A stretch of 64,000 nucleotides of DNA. It comes from Hirundichthys speculiger (lineage: Eukaryota; Chordata; Actinopteri; Beloniformes; Exocoetidae). Shown here piece by piece: positions 24,943-36,439 of the stretch. How positions within the stretch are numbered: the stretch's first letter is position 1; each line of letters begins with the position of its first letter. Location: positions 186,001-250,000 of the forward strand of contig JAGFBZ010001279.1 in the NCBI GenBank assembly GCA_018398805.1, in the 5' to 3' direction. The notes under the pieces are model-generated. The model made no database searches. It saw only the letters and a program-made list of their open reading frames with translations, and was not told where the DNA came from. A program made the translations under genes and the position numbers.

Positions 24943-25605
24943 CAGATGAAAGAGATAAACTCAAAGAACTCACACAGCAGGAGATCTGCGTAGACGGAAG
25001 GAGCGCTGAGGAGAAATTATTAAAATGCCAACACAAGGTTTTTGTTTTCCCGGATGAAAATATCACCATCACCCCTCTGCCAAACCTGCAGCTGGACGTG
25101 AGCATTTAAAGATTAAACGTCAGGCAAAACATGTGTCCTTAAGCCACATGTGTGCTTTAAATCTTTCACAAGCACTTATTGTCTTTGCGGCGCTGCAGTT
25201 TCATGAGTTGGACCCAAGTAAACAGGGTCAGAGAGATAGTGAGCCACGCGCGGGGGGGGGTGGGGGGCAGAAAGACAAGCACCGACTTTCCACAGTAAGT
25301 TTCCACGCTTCTGATGAGTGAACGGCACAGTCAAATATAACTCCGCTAGGTTAAGTAGAACGGCAAAAAAAAAAAAAAAAAAAAGAAGAAGACTGTTTTA
25401 TCAAGCGTGAGCTGTACATGTCTGATGATCAGCAGGGGAAGAAACTGGAACAGAACAGTTTAAAAAACATCAACAATAATAACGTTATTAATGGGAGTGG
25501 GTGTGGAGGAGAAGAGGGGGGCGAATGGGTGGGAGGTGCTCTGTTTTTACTTGGTAAAGCACTTGGAGCTGATGAGCTGATCTGCCGGGACTAAACAGGT
25601 ATGTA
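24943..25605. other. Intergenic sequence with an A-run and a G-rich patch
   Basis: A G-rich patch (25251-25268) and a 20-base A-run (25365-25384) are visible. No exon was seen. Confidence 0.5.
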
Positions 25606-25627
25606 TGGATGGATGGATGGATGGATG
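25606..25627. repeat. (GGAT)n microsatellite
   Basis: About five GGAT units followed by a T-run. Such tails often mark the 3' ends of fish LINEs or SINEs, but no retroelement body is recognisable upstream. Confidence 0.85.
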
Positions 25628-25698
25628 ATTTTTTTTATTTGAACAGAGGAGAGAATTTTAATCATCCAAAACAACAAACACTCTGTTAGCCATGTCTG

Positions 25699-26227
25699 TC
25701 ATGCTCGTTCTCTTGCCCGTCTGTCGCAATGACGCTTATATTTCGCACTGGGCTTGTTTTCAAAACAAAGTTTCAAGATGGCAGCGCGCAGTAAAGGGTG
25801 GTCAAGAGCAGAGACGATTTATTTAATAAATAGCTTGGAGGAACTGGAAAAAATTAAAAGAACAGATGGCAGGAAACATAAAAATTGTGAGCTTTTCAAA
25901 GTTGTAGCGTCCAGGTTTAATGAAGGAGGTTTCACAGATAGAGACGTCACCCAGGTCAAAAATAAGTGGAATGTTGTTGCTAATCGAGTAAGTTTTTTTT
26001 CTTCTGGTAGACGTAAAGACGTCCGCCCCCCCATCCAATCAGAACCCTTCCCAACCCCCAGACCTTAAGCGGAATTGGATAAAGCCGAACAAACGTGTTT
26101 TCCATGTAAACCTCAATTCGGAATTACTATTTCCATGTAAACTCGAAGGAAAATAGTTTAATTCAGAATTATTTAATTCGGAATAATTAATTCTGAATTA
26201 AAAACCATCATGTAACCGTGGCCACTG
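25699..26227 (+). mobile_element. Myb/SANT-coding DNA transposon family, copy C (left-truncated)
   Basis: Homology to copies A and B starts around CATGCTCGTTC and runs to the right end TAACCGTGGCCACTG. The left inverted end is missing, so the copy is truncated. The right subterminal AATTCGGAATAATTAATT palindromes are kept. It is the only one of the three copies with an intact Myb/SANT-like exon. Elements with a separate Myb-like DNA-binding protein are known from the PIF/Harbinger superfamily, and terminal CAGTG would also fit related groups. The superfamily is inferred, not shown. Confidence 0.75.
25778..25987 (+). CDS. Myb/SANT-like DNA-binding protein of a DNA transposon, first exon
   Basis: I choose the second in-frame ATG (MAARSKGWSRAETIYL) because family members start just before the Lys-Gly-Trp motif; the frame is also open from 25754. 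The exon encodes a Myb/SANT-like helix bundle: Trp at GWSRAE, the acidic helix INSLEELEKIK, then ELFKVVASRFNEGGF and the last helix DVTQVKNKWNVVANR with its conserved Trp. Such proteins bind transposon ends and help the separate DDE transposase. A canonical donor, CGA|GTAAGT, follows Arg at 25987; reading through adds a basic tail to 26068. No downstream exon or DDE transposase is present in this copy, so the gene is incomplete here. Confidence 0.6.
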
Positions 26228-27627
26228 TGTGCCGTCACCTTATGCGTCCTGCTCTGCAGTACTCCTTTAGCCTCTACTCTCTCCCTGATTCTCCACACAC
26301 TGTTTTCCATGACAAAAACTCCTCACTTTGTAATAAATACATAAAAATAAAAAAGATTGAAGCACGTTTGTCCTTGACGTAAGCTAATGTTCACTGACAG
26401 AGAAGCTACTGCACTTCAACAGCAATCAGCCTGTTCAACCATCATCACAGCAGTGCAAATATGAAACAAATGACCAGATGATCCCATTAAACCCAGGCAA
26501 TGTAAAAGGAATCCAAAGAAAGGCATGTCTGATGCATGTGGTTTAAAAAAGAATGTAAATCCTCATCAATATAGTTATATTATCTATAAAAGCACTGGAT
26601 CACTCATTTATACTACAAGCAACACCTTAAAGACCAAATACAAGATTAATGGACTTGGACAGACCTGCAGTTTTTTGACACACACACAGGCACGCGCACA
26701 CACGAAGGTGACAGAAGACTTTTTCATGCACGCACCTGTTTGTGCCACGCTGAAGCTCTCAGCCGGGACAAGAACAGACGCAACAGCAACGTCATTTCAT
26801 TCACTAAAATGGCACGCACGCACACACACACGCACACGCCCACACAAACACACCTCTGAGGAAACACACTAGCAACCAACCAAGGACGGCGGACAGAAAT
26901 ATGGCAGCCAACCCCAGCTGTGTGTGTGTGAGAGAGTGACTATATTAGGCCGGCCTGTTTAGCAGCACGGGAAGACGGCGCGCACAGACACAACTGTGAT
27001 GTCACGGTCACGCTGGAGAGGCATGACTTTTACGTCTTATCTCGATCCACTCCGCTTGCTCTGCATGCCTTTCCACTGCCCTGCGGTGACGTGTGCGTGT
27101 TTGCTCATTACCCTGTGATAACCCTCGTGTTTGGTGACACACAAGGATACATCAAGCTCCTCTGAGCGCAGAGAAAAGCTGCACAGCAGCTCGGGTTGTG
27201 ATGCGTTTCAGTGGGGCTTGAATTTTCCATAACTTATGCAAGCGCCTCAGGTGACGTCACGCACAAACGCTCCTTTTGTGACGCCATCGCTTAGCAATGG
27301 GGTTAAGCTACATCCAGCAACGCTGCCCTGACAGCAGCGTTCGTGGTCATATTACAGGACTGGTTCTGGTTGTTAAGAGATATTTTTGGCCATTATTAAA
27401 GATGTCTTTTCATGATGAGGGTGTACTCATAAGACACAGCTGCAAAAGTATGCACATGTTACATCTTCTTTTACCTTTAACTTTGATGTTCCTACAGCCG
27501 AAATTATATAGCTGAAATAATTCAGTAAAAGCAGGATGTATTTACCAGTATTAGAAGTGACATTTAGATCATCTGCAGTGTGTGTGTGTGTTTCCGACAT
27601 GAAACTAATTGTAATTTTGGACCTTAA
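26228..27627. other. Intergenic sequence with CA-rich patches
   Basis: CA/CG-rich patches at 26680-26705 and 26812-26855. A T/G repeat lies near 27578-27592. No exon was recognised. Confidence 0.45.
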
Positions 27628-29299
27628 CCCTCATACCGCCGACTGGGGTCCTCTCGGACCCCAGAGGTGTACTTTTTGTCATATATCAGAGGTGCTTTAT
27701 TCTATAATTCCAATTTTTCATGACTTTGTCAATCAATTTGTTCCTAATGATGTCATATGGTTTTTTTCTGTTTCTGTCTTTATCTGTGCTTTTTAAAAAT
27801 TCCAATGCATTGGGGTCCAAGAGGACCCCAGTCAAAATCTCTAATTCCGCCTATGTATTTTTAATAGATGGAACCATTTATTGAGTCAGTGTTTGCCATG
27901 GGTCCTAATTTAAAGTATCACACACTCTCAGGGGGGGTGGGGGCACTCTGTCAGTCATTTTGAGGGAGATAGACACAAATGCAGCAGAGACAGATTCAGT
28001 CATGTGCTCTGTCAACAACACAAAATACTGCTCCTCCTAAGGTAAGACGACTTTCAAAGTCAGGAATAAAATACATAATTCCACCCTAAAAATGTATATG
28101 ACTATGAAATTGAATGTTTAAGTTCTATTTTACAAGATAAGACTGTAAAATAGTTTGTAGTGCATTTGATTGACATGCAGTCAGAGCATGATCAGCACAT
28201 GCTGTGAGCATGGGAAAAACTCAAATGTGGCAATGTTTGAAGGTGCAGAGGAAGGAGGGAGGGGTATGCAAGGAGAAGGGTTTGATTTGGTTTTCTGTGT
28301 TTCTCAGAGGTCCAAGATGTGTTTGGCTGTAATAAATCTAGAATATGTCTCTATAATATATAATATAATATTTTTTATGACATCAGGATGGCCAGATTTG
28401 GCGTTGCTGAAGTTCTGAGACAACTTCTAAATGAGGAGAGCTCTGAGGGGAGTGATGATTCAGGGACTGATTATAAAGATCATATTTCAGAGGCTTCTGA
28501 ACACAGTGACACTGAAAATATACCTGAAACTCACCCAGACACTGCAAGTGTCACCGAAGCTGACCCTGACAGTGTGGGACCAGCACTTCACATCAATACC
28601 ACAGAGCCTGAACCACCACAGGTTGAAGAGAGACAAGACAGGGGAAGGCCTAGAGTCAGGGGTAGGGGTAAGGGTAGAGCTGAAGCAGCTGGAGCTAGTG
28701 GGAATGCACAGACATGACAGACCATATCGTGGCAAAAATGGAACTGTGTGGTTAAAAAATCCTAAATGATTGTGGGTTTATTTAAGTTTTTTATATATAT
28801 TGGGTTCAAAATGACCTTGGTTGGTTTCACTATATAAATACAACACAAATAATGTTTACTTGAAATTACTGAACACTAAATTATATCAGAATCAAGTCTA
28901 ACGTGACTACCACAGAGATGGTAATAGAGAGGGAAAAGCTGCGCTGTAGCCTCATTCTTTAACTGATTTGAAAAATTTCAATGGATTTGTGCTTAGCTCA
29001 GATAGGATCTTAATTGCTGTAAAGGAGATCATAAAATTCCACTGTTGACATTTTTGGGTTGAAGAAAAGTATATTTTCGTTTTATAAAATATGCAAATTA
29101 ACTATACATTTCTTAAAATAATAATAATCTGTTGTTGTTTTTTTCCTCAGATGACATTTAATACATCAGTAATAATATTTTGAGAAGAAAAAAGTTGTAA
29201 TTTTTCTTTGATGGTTGTTTATTACAGTATTTATTCTTGGGGTCCGCACGGACCCCAGTCGGTAATCCATGTATGCGAAATATGTCGGTAGAATGAGGG
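27628..29299 (+). mobile_element. piggyBac-like element with TTAA flanks
   Basis: The ends are CCCTCATACCG and GAATGAGGG, directly flanked by TTAA at 27624-27627 and 29300-29303, the hallmark of piggyBac insertion. Three copies of a palindrome GGGGTCC-N-GGACCCC are visible: in the left end (27645-27662), internally (27812-27829) and in the right end (29239-29256). The transposase is reduced to its N-terminal part. At 1672 bp the element is shorter than a typical autonomous piggyBac (roughly 2.4 kb or more), so the DDD catalytic core has been lost. Confidence 0.9.
28388..28769 (+). pseudogene. piggyBac-type (PGBD-like) transposase, N-terminal remnant
   Basis: The frame begins MARFGVAEVLRQLLNEESS and is very acidic, with many Ser/Asp/Glu, then GRPRVRGRGKGR, a basic stretch, as in the disordered N-terminus of piggyBac transposases. 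A stop ends this frame at 28717. In the +2 frame the text continues as RPYRGKNGTVWLKNPK before a stop at 28769. This resembles the short GTVW motif that precedes the catalytic domain in this family, so a frameshift near 28710 is likely. The catalytic domain and the C-terminal Cys-rich finger are absent. Assignment relies on the surrounding TTAA element more than on the protein itself. Confidence 0.6.
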
Positions 29300-29303
29300 T
29301 TAA

Positions 29304-30508
29304 ATTGTATAAATCTATGTGTTTCATAAGTTTATTATTACTTTCAGTGATGGGGCCTGTTTTTTTTTTTTTTTTTTTTTTTGCCAAATTAACACGTTTT
29401 TGATCATTTCTTCCTTTCCTCAGTTAAAAAAAAAAACCTTCACATGACCGCTAAAAAAAAAAAAAAAAAACAAATCAATAAGAAAATAATAGTGAGAAAG
29501 GCTTTAAAGTCATCTTATATTGAGCCATTAGGGAATCATACAGAAATGCATTTTAGAAGGATTTAAAGAGGTGACAGATAAATATAACATAAAAATCTCA
29601 TCAAATCATTTTTTTTCAACATTTGGGAGCATTTAACTGGGTGTTTAAATAACCGCAGATTAAAAACAGATCTGGTTTCACCAAACTGATGTCTAAACTT
29701 TACTTCACTGATATTTCATTACTATCCAAAATATAAAAACTCCACATCTTAACACTAAACCAATTCTCGGATTACCTTTTAGACTTTTTGAATCAAAAAT
29801 GATTTTATTTTGGTAGTTACGGTTGAAAGTGTGATTGGCCGTGATAGTTTTTCATCTTGGTTTAAATCTGAGTATAATTTCATCCTGTGACTCTGCCTGC
29901 ATTTCTATATTTGACGGTGAGATTACAGCGGCCCACAACAAAAGATGGGCGTGAAAACGAGGCCCAGTTTCATAATTAATCAGCATTTTAAGAGCACTTG
30001 CACCTGCGCAGCTTTGTGAATCTCAGGTAAAGAGTCTGGAGGCACCTGCGTGCACATGGTTGTCATTCGTTAATCCGCATGGAATTTTAAATATCTGGGC
30101 CTTGACGTTCAAGATTGTTTTCATATTTCGATTAAGGCGTTTGCATGAGCTGTGGACTAAATATTCCATTCATGTTGTAATGACAGACCAGAGCCTGATT
30201 GATGATGCAACGTCAAGGAACTGGCAACATCCATCTTTTCTTTCCTGTAGTTTCTTGTGCTGTTTTGTCCTCCCTTTTTTCTCTTTTCTTTCTGTATGTT
30301 TGCAGGTCAGAGTTTCCTGAGTTTCATGCTGACCTGCAGTTCCCTCCTCTGTCCATCCCAGCGTTTACCTCCACCTGTGTGTGTAGATGTGTTCAGGGGT
30401 GCCGGCTGGTGTGGTGACTGGTGATCTAGTCCTCTGACCATCTCACCTCAGTGCTGCTACCTGCATCTGTTTATATAGTCATTTCATTCAGTCATTTGTG
30501 TGCTAAAT
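29304..30508. other. AT-rich intergenic sequence
   Basis: Long T-run (29360-29382) and A-runs near 29428-29437 and 29453-29470. 30321-30508 may be the body of a degraded retroelement ahead of the tail at 31142, but this is weak. Confidence 0.4.
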
Positions 30509-31110
30509 TTGTGTTAAAAAAAAAAAAAAAAGTAATAAAATGTCACTTTTTTAATTTTTTTTATTTTTGATTGACAATTGAAAATGAAAAGAATGAATGA
30601 TACATGGATTGGTAAAGTTACTGAGTTTAAAGTTTAAAGTTCTCCCAGACTGAGGATTCGACAGAAACAAGGTTATTTGTAACAACTGCCACGTTGAACT
30701 CCCCGTTTAAAGTTTCTGCTGTTACCTCAGAAATTACCTGTTTTAATGTTCTGATTGTGCTGAGCCACAATCATTTTGTTGGATTTTGTTTGTAGACTTT
30801 TTTTTAATTTTTTATAGGATGACATTAATGCCCTGGCAGTGGCAATAAGCTTTATTTTGTTTGACATTTTTTAAGATGAGATTTACACTAAATATGTGTT
30901 ACTGACAAGTGCTGATGTTAAAAGTGTTTGAACAACAAATGTTATAGCACTTTAGTTCATATGGCAGCAGAACATTTCAATAAAAGTGACCTTTACACTA
31001 CCTTTTGAATTCATTATTTGATTTTGCGTAATAAATGTGATTAATCGTGATTAATCAGGGAAATAATGCAATTAATCGCGATTAAAATTTTAAATCATTG
31101 CCCAGCCCTA
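30509..31110. mobile_element. hAT-like element, copy 2 (5'-truncated, longer interior)
   Basis: Homology to the 12.25-kb copy begins in the A-rich GTGTTAAAAAA segment and continues through AATAAAATGTCACTTTTT to the right end TTGCCCAGCCCTA. The left end is missing. Between 30596 and 30828 it holds about 230 bp absent from copy 1, including a BED-finger relic. From ATGCCCTGGCAGTGG onward the two copies are nearly identical. Confidence 0.85.
30621..30765 (+). pseudogene. BED zinc-finger relic of the hAT element
   Basis: One frame reads LSLKFKVLPD, a stop, then GFDRNKVICNNCHVELPV. The Cys-x2-Cys of ICNNC and the preceding Lys-Val match the first half of a BED finger. After a further stop and a shift, ACCTCAGAAATTACCTG resembles the Thr-Ser-x-Leu-x-Tyr-His-Leu helix of such fingers. 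Two stops and a shift make it non-functional. It shows that the short copy at 12.25 kb derives from a BED-hAT transposon. Confidence 0.55.
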
Positions 31111-31141
31111 ATTTTTAGTTAATGATATTTGCTCGGGGGTC

Positions 31142-31228
31142 AGGATCTGGGTCTCTGTAAAGCACCTAGAGACAACTGACATTGTAACAGACGCTATACA
31201 AATAAAACTGAATTGAATTAAATTGAGT
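31142..31228 (+). mobile_element. L2-type LINE/SINE 3' tail
   Basis: The text CTGTAAAGCACCTAGAGACA followed by CTATACAAATAAAACTGAATTG is the tail of a widespread fish retroelement family that ends in a GAATT-type simple repeat. Only the tail is recognisable, directly after the hAT copy. Confidence 0.6.
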
Positions 31229-31501
31229 CCGTAATGCTGCAGAAAACACTTACTGGGCGTAAGCGTGCAGCAAACACATACACACATGACCTCTGAGACT
31301 ACCAGAAAATCAGGACGCTCCAGTCCATGGAAACAAGTTCAATAAGTAGGTTAAAAAATATGAATGATTTTTCTTTGAAACAGCTGCAGATTAAAGGAGA
31401 TGTATTGTGCCTTTTATTTTTTATTTTTTTCAAGCATTTGACAAATCTTTCCAGAGGTTGTAATGAAATCTGTGTGACATGCTTTGCTCAAAACACCAGA
31501 A
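31229..31501. other. Unassigned spacer
   Basis: Nothing recognised between the LINE tail and the tandem 18-mer array. Confidence 0.4.
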
Positions 31502-31907
31502 AGCTAGGGTTAGGGTATTAGCTAGGGTTAGGGTATTAGCTAGGGTTAGGGTATTAGCTAGGGTTAGGGTATTAGCTAGGGTTAGGATATTAGCTAGGGT
31601 TAGGGTATTAGCTAGGGTTAGGGTATTATCTAGGTTAGAGTATTAGCTAGAGTTAGGGTATTAGCTAGGGTTAGGGTATTAGCTAGGGTTAGGGTATTAA
31701 CTAGGTAAGGGTATTAGCTAGGGTTAGGGTAATAGCTAGGGTTAGGGTATTAGCTAGGGTTAGAGTATTAGCTAGGGTTAGGGTATTAGCTAGGGTAGGG
31801 TATTAGCTAAGGCTAGGGTATTAGCTAGGGTTAGGGTATTAGCTAAGGCTAGGGTATTAGCTAGGGTTAGGGTATTAGCTAGGGTTAGGGTATTAGCTAG
31901 GGTTGGG
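31502..31907. repeat. Tandem 18-bp satellite containing telomere-like TTAGGG
   Basis: About 22 units of AGCTAGGGTTAGGGTATT. Each unit contains TAGGGTTAGGG, one full telomeric hexamer plus a partial one, split by a GTATTAGC spacer. Variants include AGCTAAGGCTAGGGTATT, which occurs twice in a 36-bp alternation with the standard unit (near 31806-31863), so array growth included dimer duplication. Some units have lost one base. Confidence 0.97.
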
Positions 31908-33444
31908 CTTTGTGTTGCCCAATTCGAAGGACCAGCAGTGTATTAAGTGAAGTTTAGTTTAAGTAAATATGCATGAGTCTGGCTAGACTGGGTTCTGTGA
32001 TGTCACTATACCCTACGAATCTTTACTGCTTCACGAAACTGGTATTCCTCTGATTATTAAGGATGCAAGTGATGATAAAGTTTTAATAAATCATATTTAT
32101 CTCTAAAATTAGTGTTTAAGCAACAGTGACATCAGCTTCTGATTCTGTGTCCGGATTTACTTCTTTAACATGGAGATAGATTACAAAACCATGCAGAGTG
32201 CTTCACCCCTTTCCTCCTCTCCTGGTTTCCCCCATGTCCACCCCCCTCCCCCCCTCCCCTCGGAGGTGTCACAGACTCGCTCTCCTCCACCGTCACACAA
32301 CACGGGCTGTGTGAAGGCGGCGGCTCTGCTTCTGGCTGGCCTACTCGCAGGATTTAAAAGCGGAGCATCCTGCCAAGGCGGTGAGGGGTCACGCTGTGGA
32401 AAGACTGTGTGAGGACGACTGTGTCACGCATGATCTACCCTGCCGGCTGGTGGCTGTCTGAGCAGCAGACGCCCTGGTTCCTGCCGCTGCAGTGCGGATG
32501 AGGCTTCTTGTGAAACATTCTGCTCAGCCGCCGCTCTGGCCAGCCTTTCCTGCTCTCACTTCCCCGTCCTTCCCTCCCGTTCCTTGCACGCCTTCCTTTT
32601 CACTTCTCTCCATGCCTCGGTTTCAGCCCCCAGCATTTCCCGCCTACGCCCCCATATCTACTACTGCTCCACACCCCTGGGCTTGCCTCCCCCGGCCCCT
32701 TCGCAGCCCCTACGCCCTCAGACTGGTGGACTCCCTCTGGACTTCCTGGAGAACCACCTTCCATTATCAGAGCGACAGGCCCGGCCCAGAAACACAGCAT
32801 CATTGGCAGCTCTTTAAAAACCCGCTGAAATAGAACTCAAATACCTTCAGACGTGTGTCATACCTAAAGAAAGGGGGACTGATATTGATCTCTGGAGAGA
32901 AATCAATCCATCCACGTTTATATGCCAACAGAAAGGTGAAGTCAGTAAAGGCACCTGCTTCAGTCTTTCTCAAGAAACTGTAAACTGAATTAATTTTTAA
33001 TTATGTTTTACCACCTTGTTCTGCTCCAAACTATAGCTGAATGGCTGTTTTAATAACTGATGAATCCCTGACAAAAACCTTTACAGTTTTTTTGACATAT
33101 TTGAGACCAAACTAGAAAGCTCAGAAGGTGCGTCTCTTTCAACACAAATGATCTCCATGCAACAAGTTTTTGCCTGTGACTGTCATAGTTTTTGTGCAGA
33201 CAAACAGAATGACAACGGCTCAACTTGGCTGATTGATTCATTAAGAAAAGCATCTAATTACAGTGTTTTTAACTCCGCAGAAAAGTGAAACTTGTCAGGA
33301 ATCTCCAAAGGAAGAGCAGGAGACAGTTATGAGGTTCTCGGTTTGGGTTTGGGACACACACTGATGAGCTGGCGGACCTTACAGGTGAGTCTAGCTCTGG
33401 TGACCTTCAACTATCCTTTCAGTCATGCTGCTGTAGATCTAGAC
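31908..33444. other. Unassigned intergenic sequence
   Basis: A pyrimidine-rich segment with proline-rich frames at 32170-32830 is open on several frames without a domain. No splice-supported exon can be defended. Confidence 0.45.
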
Positions 33445-34012
33445 CAGGGGGTCAGACTCATTTTCACTGAGGGCCACATCAGCATCATGGTTGGCCCTCA
33501 AAGGGCCAGATTGACAGCATGAATGTAACAAAATGCAATGTAAATCAAAATAAATTAAACTGCACCTTATTATATTGTCAAATAACTGTTTCTGTATTTA
33601 TTATGTATTCAAGTTTCAAATATTTAACTCATTATTATATTAAACCTACTCTCGCACAGGTGATGTTTATGCTTTTTTTTCACCTTGAGGTATAAACTTG
33701 TATTCGTGTTCCTGTCGTTCATGAAACTGCCTTCCTTGTGCATCAATTTCTCTTTTCTTGGACATATTGGGGTTCGTTTGTAGAGGTTTTTCTGAAGTCC
33801 ATCAGTTCTGAAAAATCATCTTGATGTCTTGCTCATGGTGAGATACTGGGTGACGACAAAATGCATTGTGGGAAATGTAGTTTATTGTCAATATGCGCAG
33901 TCCTAAAATATTGTTTTAAAATTTAAGCCAATAATGCACAAGCTCTCGAGGGCCACATAAAATGACGTGGTGGGCCACATTTGGCCCGCGGGCCTTGTGT
34001 TTGACACATGTG
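33445..34012. mobile_element. hAT-type MITE (GGGCCACAT family)
   Basis: The ends are CAGGGGGTCAGACTCA and TGTTTGACACATGTG, an imperfect inverted repeat. It is flanked by ATCTAGAC at 33437-33444 and 34013-34020, a perfect 8-bp duplication. Both subterminal zones carry GGGCCACAT/TGGCCC motifs (for example TTGGCCCGCGGGCC). No coding sequence. 568 bp. Confidence 0.88.
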
Positions 34013-34020
34013 ATCTAGAC

Positions 34021-36439
34021 TGTTGGCGGGCCTCCTATCGATCCATGGGGCACTCCTCTATACCCACCATGTGTCATTACTGCTGTCATTAACTTGTGCT
34101 TGTTTTCTGCTTTTCATGGTTGGTGTGAAAGGTACCCCCGGCCTAGTTTATCTGGTGTTTGATGCCGTCTATCCTCTCCTCTCACCCCACAACCACCACC
34201 AGAATCTCACCTGCTCTCTCACTGTAGATAACTGAGAAAATCTTAAATGATTTTTCAGTTATTTGAGTAAATAACTTCTCAAAAAGCTGACCTTGTTCAA
34301 ACTCCACGCAAAGAAACATGTTTATTAATCTGGAAAAGAAACCCCTGAACACCCTCCTCATCACTTCTGACTAATGGACTATGCATATGTATGTGCATGT
34401 GCGAGTGTGGAATGTGAACATATCATTCGCTGAGGATTAAATGGACATGCAGCATGAAGCTCTGTTTTCTCAGCTTCGTCTTTCGAAGAGCAGACAGAGT
34501 GAGAAACGGTTCCAGCAGATGGGGCCGGGCCTGACGCCGCCATCTGTCTCCCAAGTGCATGAAAATGAGGCGGAGGCTGCGTTACACGGCGCTGCATTTA
34601 CATATACACTATAGATTTAAATAAGCAGAAGAGTGCATTGCCAGAAGACAAAGCCGGGGGGCCACACCAACACTGTGTCCGAGCACCTCCGTCATCTGGC
34701 TCGTCCCTGACTATCAGCAGCCCCTTCTCTCAGAGACTCTCAAGGACGTGTTCACTCCTCGTACAAAAGTTTCTTCAAACGCTGGCAGGGAGGGAGCTCT
34801 CGCAGCGTGTTTCTTCCCTCGGCGCGCTCTCGTCTGGGGGCTCAGCAGCAGGGCTGACTCACAGCCCCGGCCCACTCCTCCCTCCCACTCCTCCCTCCCA
34901 CTCAGCCCCAGCCGTACCCCAGCGTGGGAGGCAGCGCAGCCCAGGACCAGAGCCTCCGGCTGGGCACACACACACACACACACGGGCCCACGGCTCTGGA
35001 GCTTTGGCTTTCATTCCCCTCACCCACACAGAAACAAAAACACACACATGCACGCTGCCTACGCACACACGGTACCCACAGTGATTTTTAGAGCACCTCT
35101 TTAATGATGTCATGTGCGTTACATCTGAAGGGAGCAGAGTCGGGGAAAACACGTGGGAGTGTGTGGGCCCTACATGCCGCCAGATTCTACTTGGTTTACA
35201 TTAAATACGCTAAAAGGTTTCATGTACAAATGAACGCTGGGCTACTGTAAGTGCAGGCTTTTGGCAGAGTTCAGTAGGTTGTGGTTATTTATAAATCACA
35301 GCTCCGGAGGAGGATTTTGGTCGCCTGAACGGACGAGGATGGAGTGATGAGGTCTGCAGAGTGCTTTGCTGAATTTTGATCCGAATGTACAAACGGAACC
35401 ATTTTCTGTTGCCTGGAGCGGATTTTCCAGTTCGATAAATGCATTTCTGCACTGGTACACGTTGCAGTTAATGTGTGCGTCCTACCAGCAGGATGGGAGG
35501 CCTCCATCGCAGGTCTGCGCCGCCTTTTGACTGACGTTCGTCGTGAAGAGCCCAAGCTGTGAAAAGACAGGTGGCAGAGGGGTACGTCACTCACATTGCA
35601 TCTCCTCACAAAAATTAAATAATAATAATAATTTTAAAAAAAAAACATTCAGGAAATTGGTGCAATGTAACACATCGCAGGACGCCTGCACTGCGAACAA
35701 CATTCACCAGGGCCAGATTGCTCATTAGAATATCTCACATTTGTGTGTGGGCGAGCTTTTAGCAGTCCTTCGAGTGCACAGCGCTGTTCCAGAAACACTC
35801 TTCTCAGTCCAAAACCTACCAGGATCCTAACCCCAGTCTGTCCATTTAAAAAAAAAAAACAAAAAAACAACAAATCCATCAACCAACTTCTGCCCAAGTT
35901 TGAGCTCCAGAAACTGACAAACACTGTCTGCTTTGAGATCTGCAGCACCTGCAGCATGAAACCAGATTTCCAACCCTGCCACAATGGATGCCTATCTTTC
36001 CAGAAGGATGAAGCTATTATAAAGCACCACAAATAAATGTTTCTGCTTTTTTATTCATGTTAGAATATCAGCTTCAGTTTCATTCGAAGTAAAGTCTGAT
36101 TACGATCAGATGGTGCTGCCTGACTCTCGTGGTCTCGCATCCCTGTTATCAAAACGAGCCAAAGGAACTTTGGACTCTTAGCTCAACCGTCTCTTGCAGC
36201 AGCTGCATATTGCTTCAAGGCACCACACAGACATCAACAATGATGAAGCTAACGTGTGAAGTTGCAGTCCATGCTGTGGCAGAGGTGACTAAGAAGCTCA
36301 AAAAAAGCAATGATGGAAGACAAAATGAGGGTGAATCTTGCACACTGGAGTGAACAGGAGGAGCGACTGAGGGAAAAATAGTAAAGTTCCTTTGCACTGG
36401 TTTATATGGAAATCCAAAGTAGCCCTGATTATACATGAG
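34021..36439. other. Intergenic sequence with CA repeats
   Basis: A (CA)n tract lies at 34966-34982 and a CA-rich zone at 35020-35070. The 148-codon frame at 34638-35084 runs through this low-complexity sequence and is not credible. Nothing else was recognised. Confidence 0.45.

Noticed and set aside
31502..31907. True interstitial telomere from a chromosome fusion
   Set aside because: Every unit has a GTATTAGC spacer and there is no pure TTAGGG run, so a satellite that contains telomere-like text fits better.
32170..32833. Proline-rich exon candidates
   Set aside because: Pyrimidine-rich DNA open in several frames, with no domain and no consistent splice sites.
34638..35084. 148-codon plus-strand frame
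   Set aside because: The C-terminal half is a translated CA repeat, the rest is Ser/Pro-rich without motif, and two other frames overlap it.
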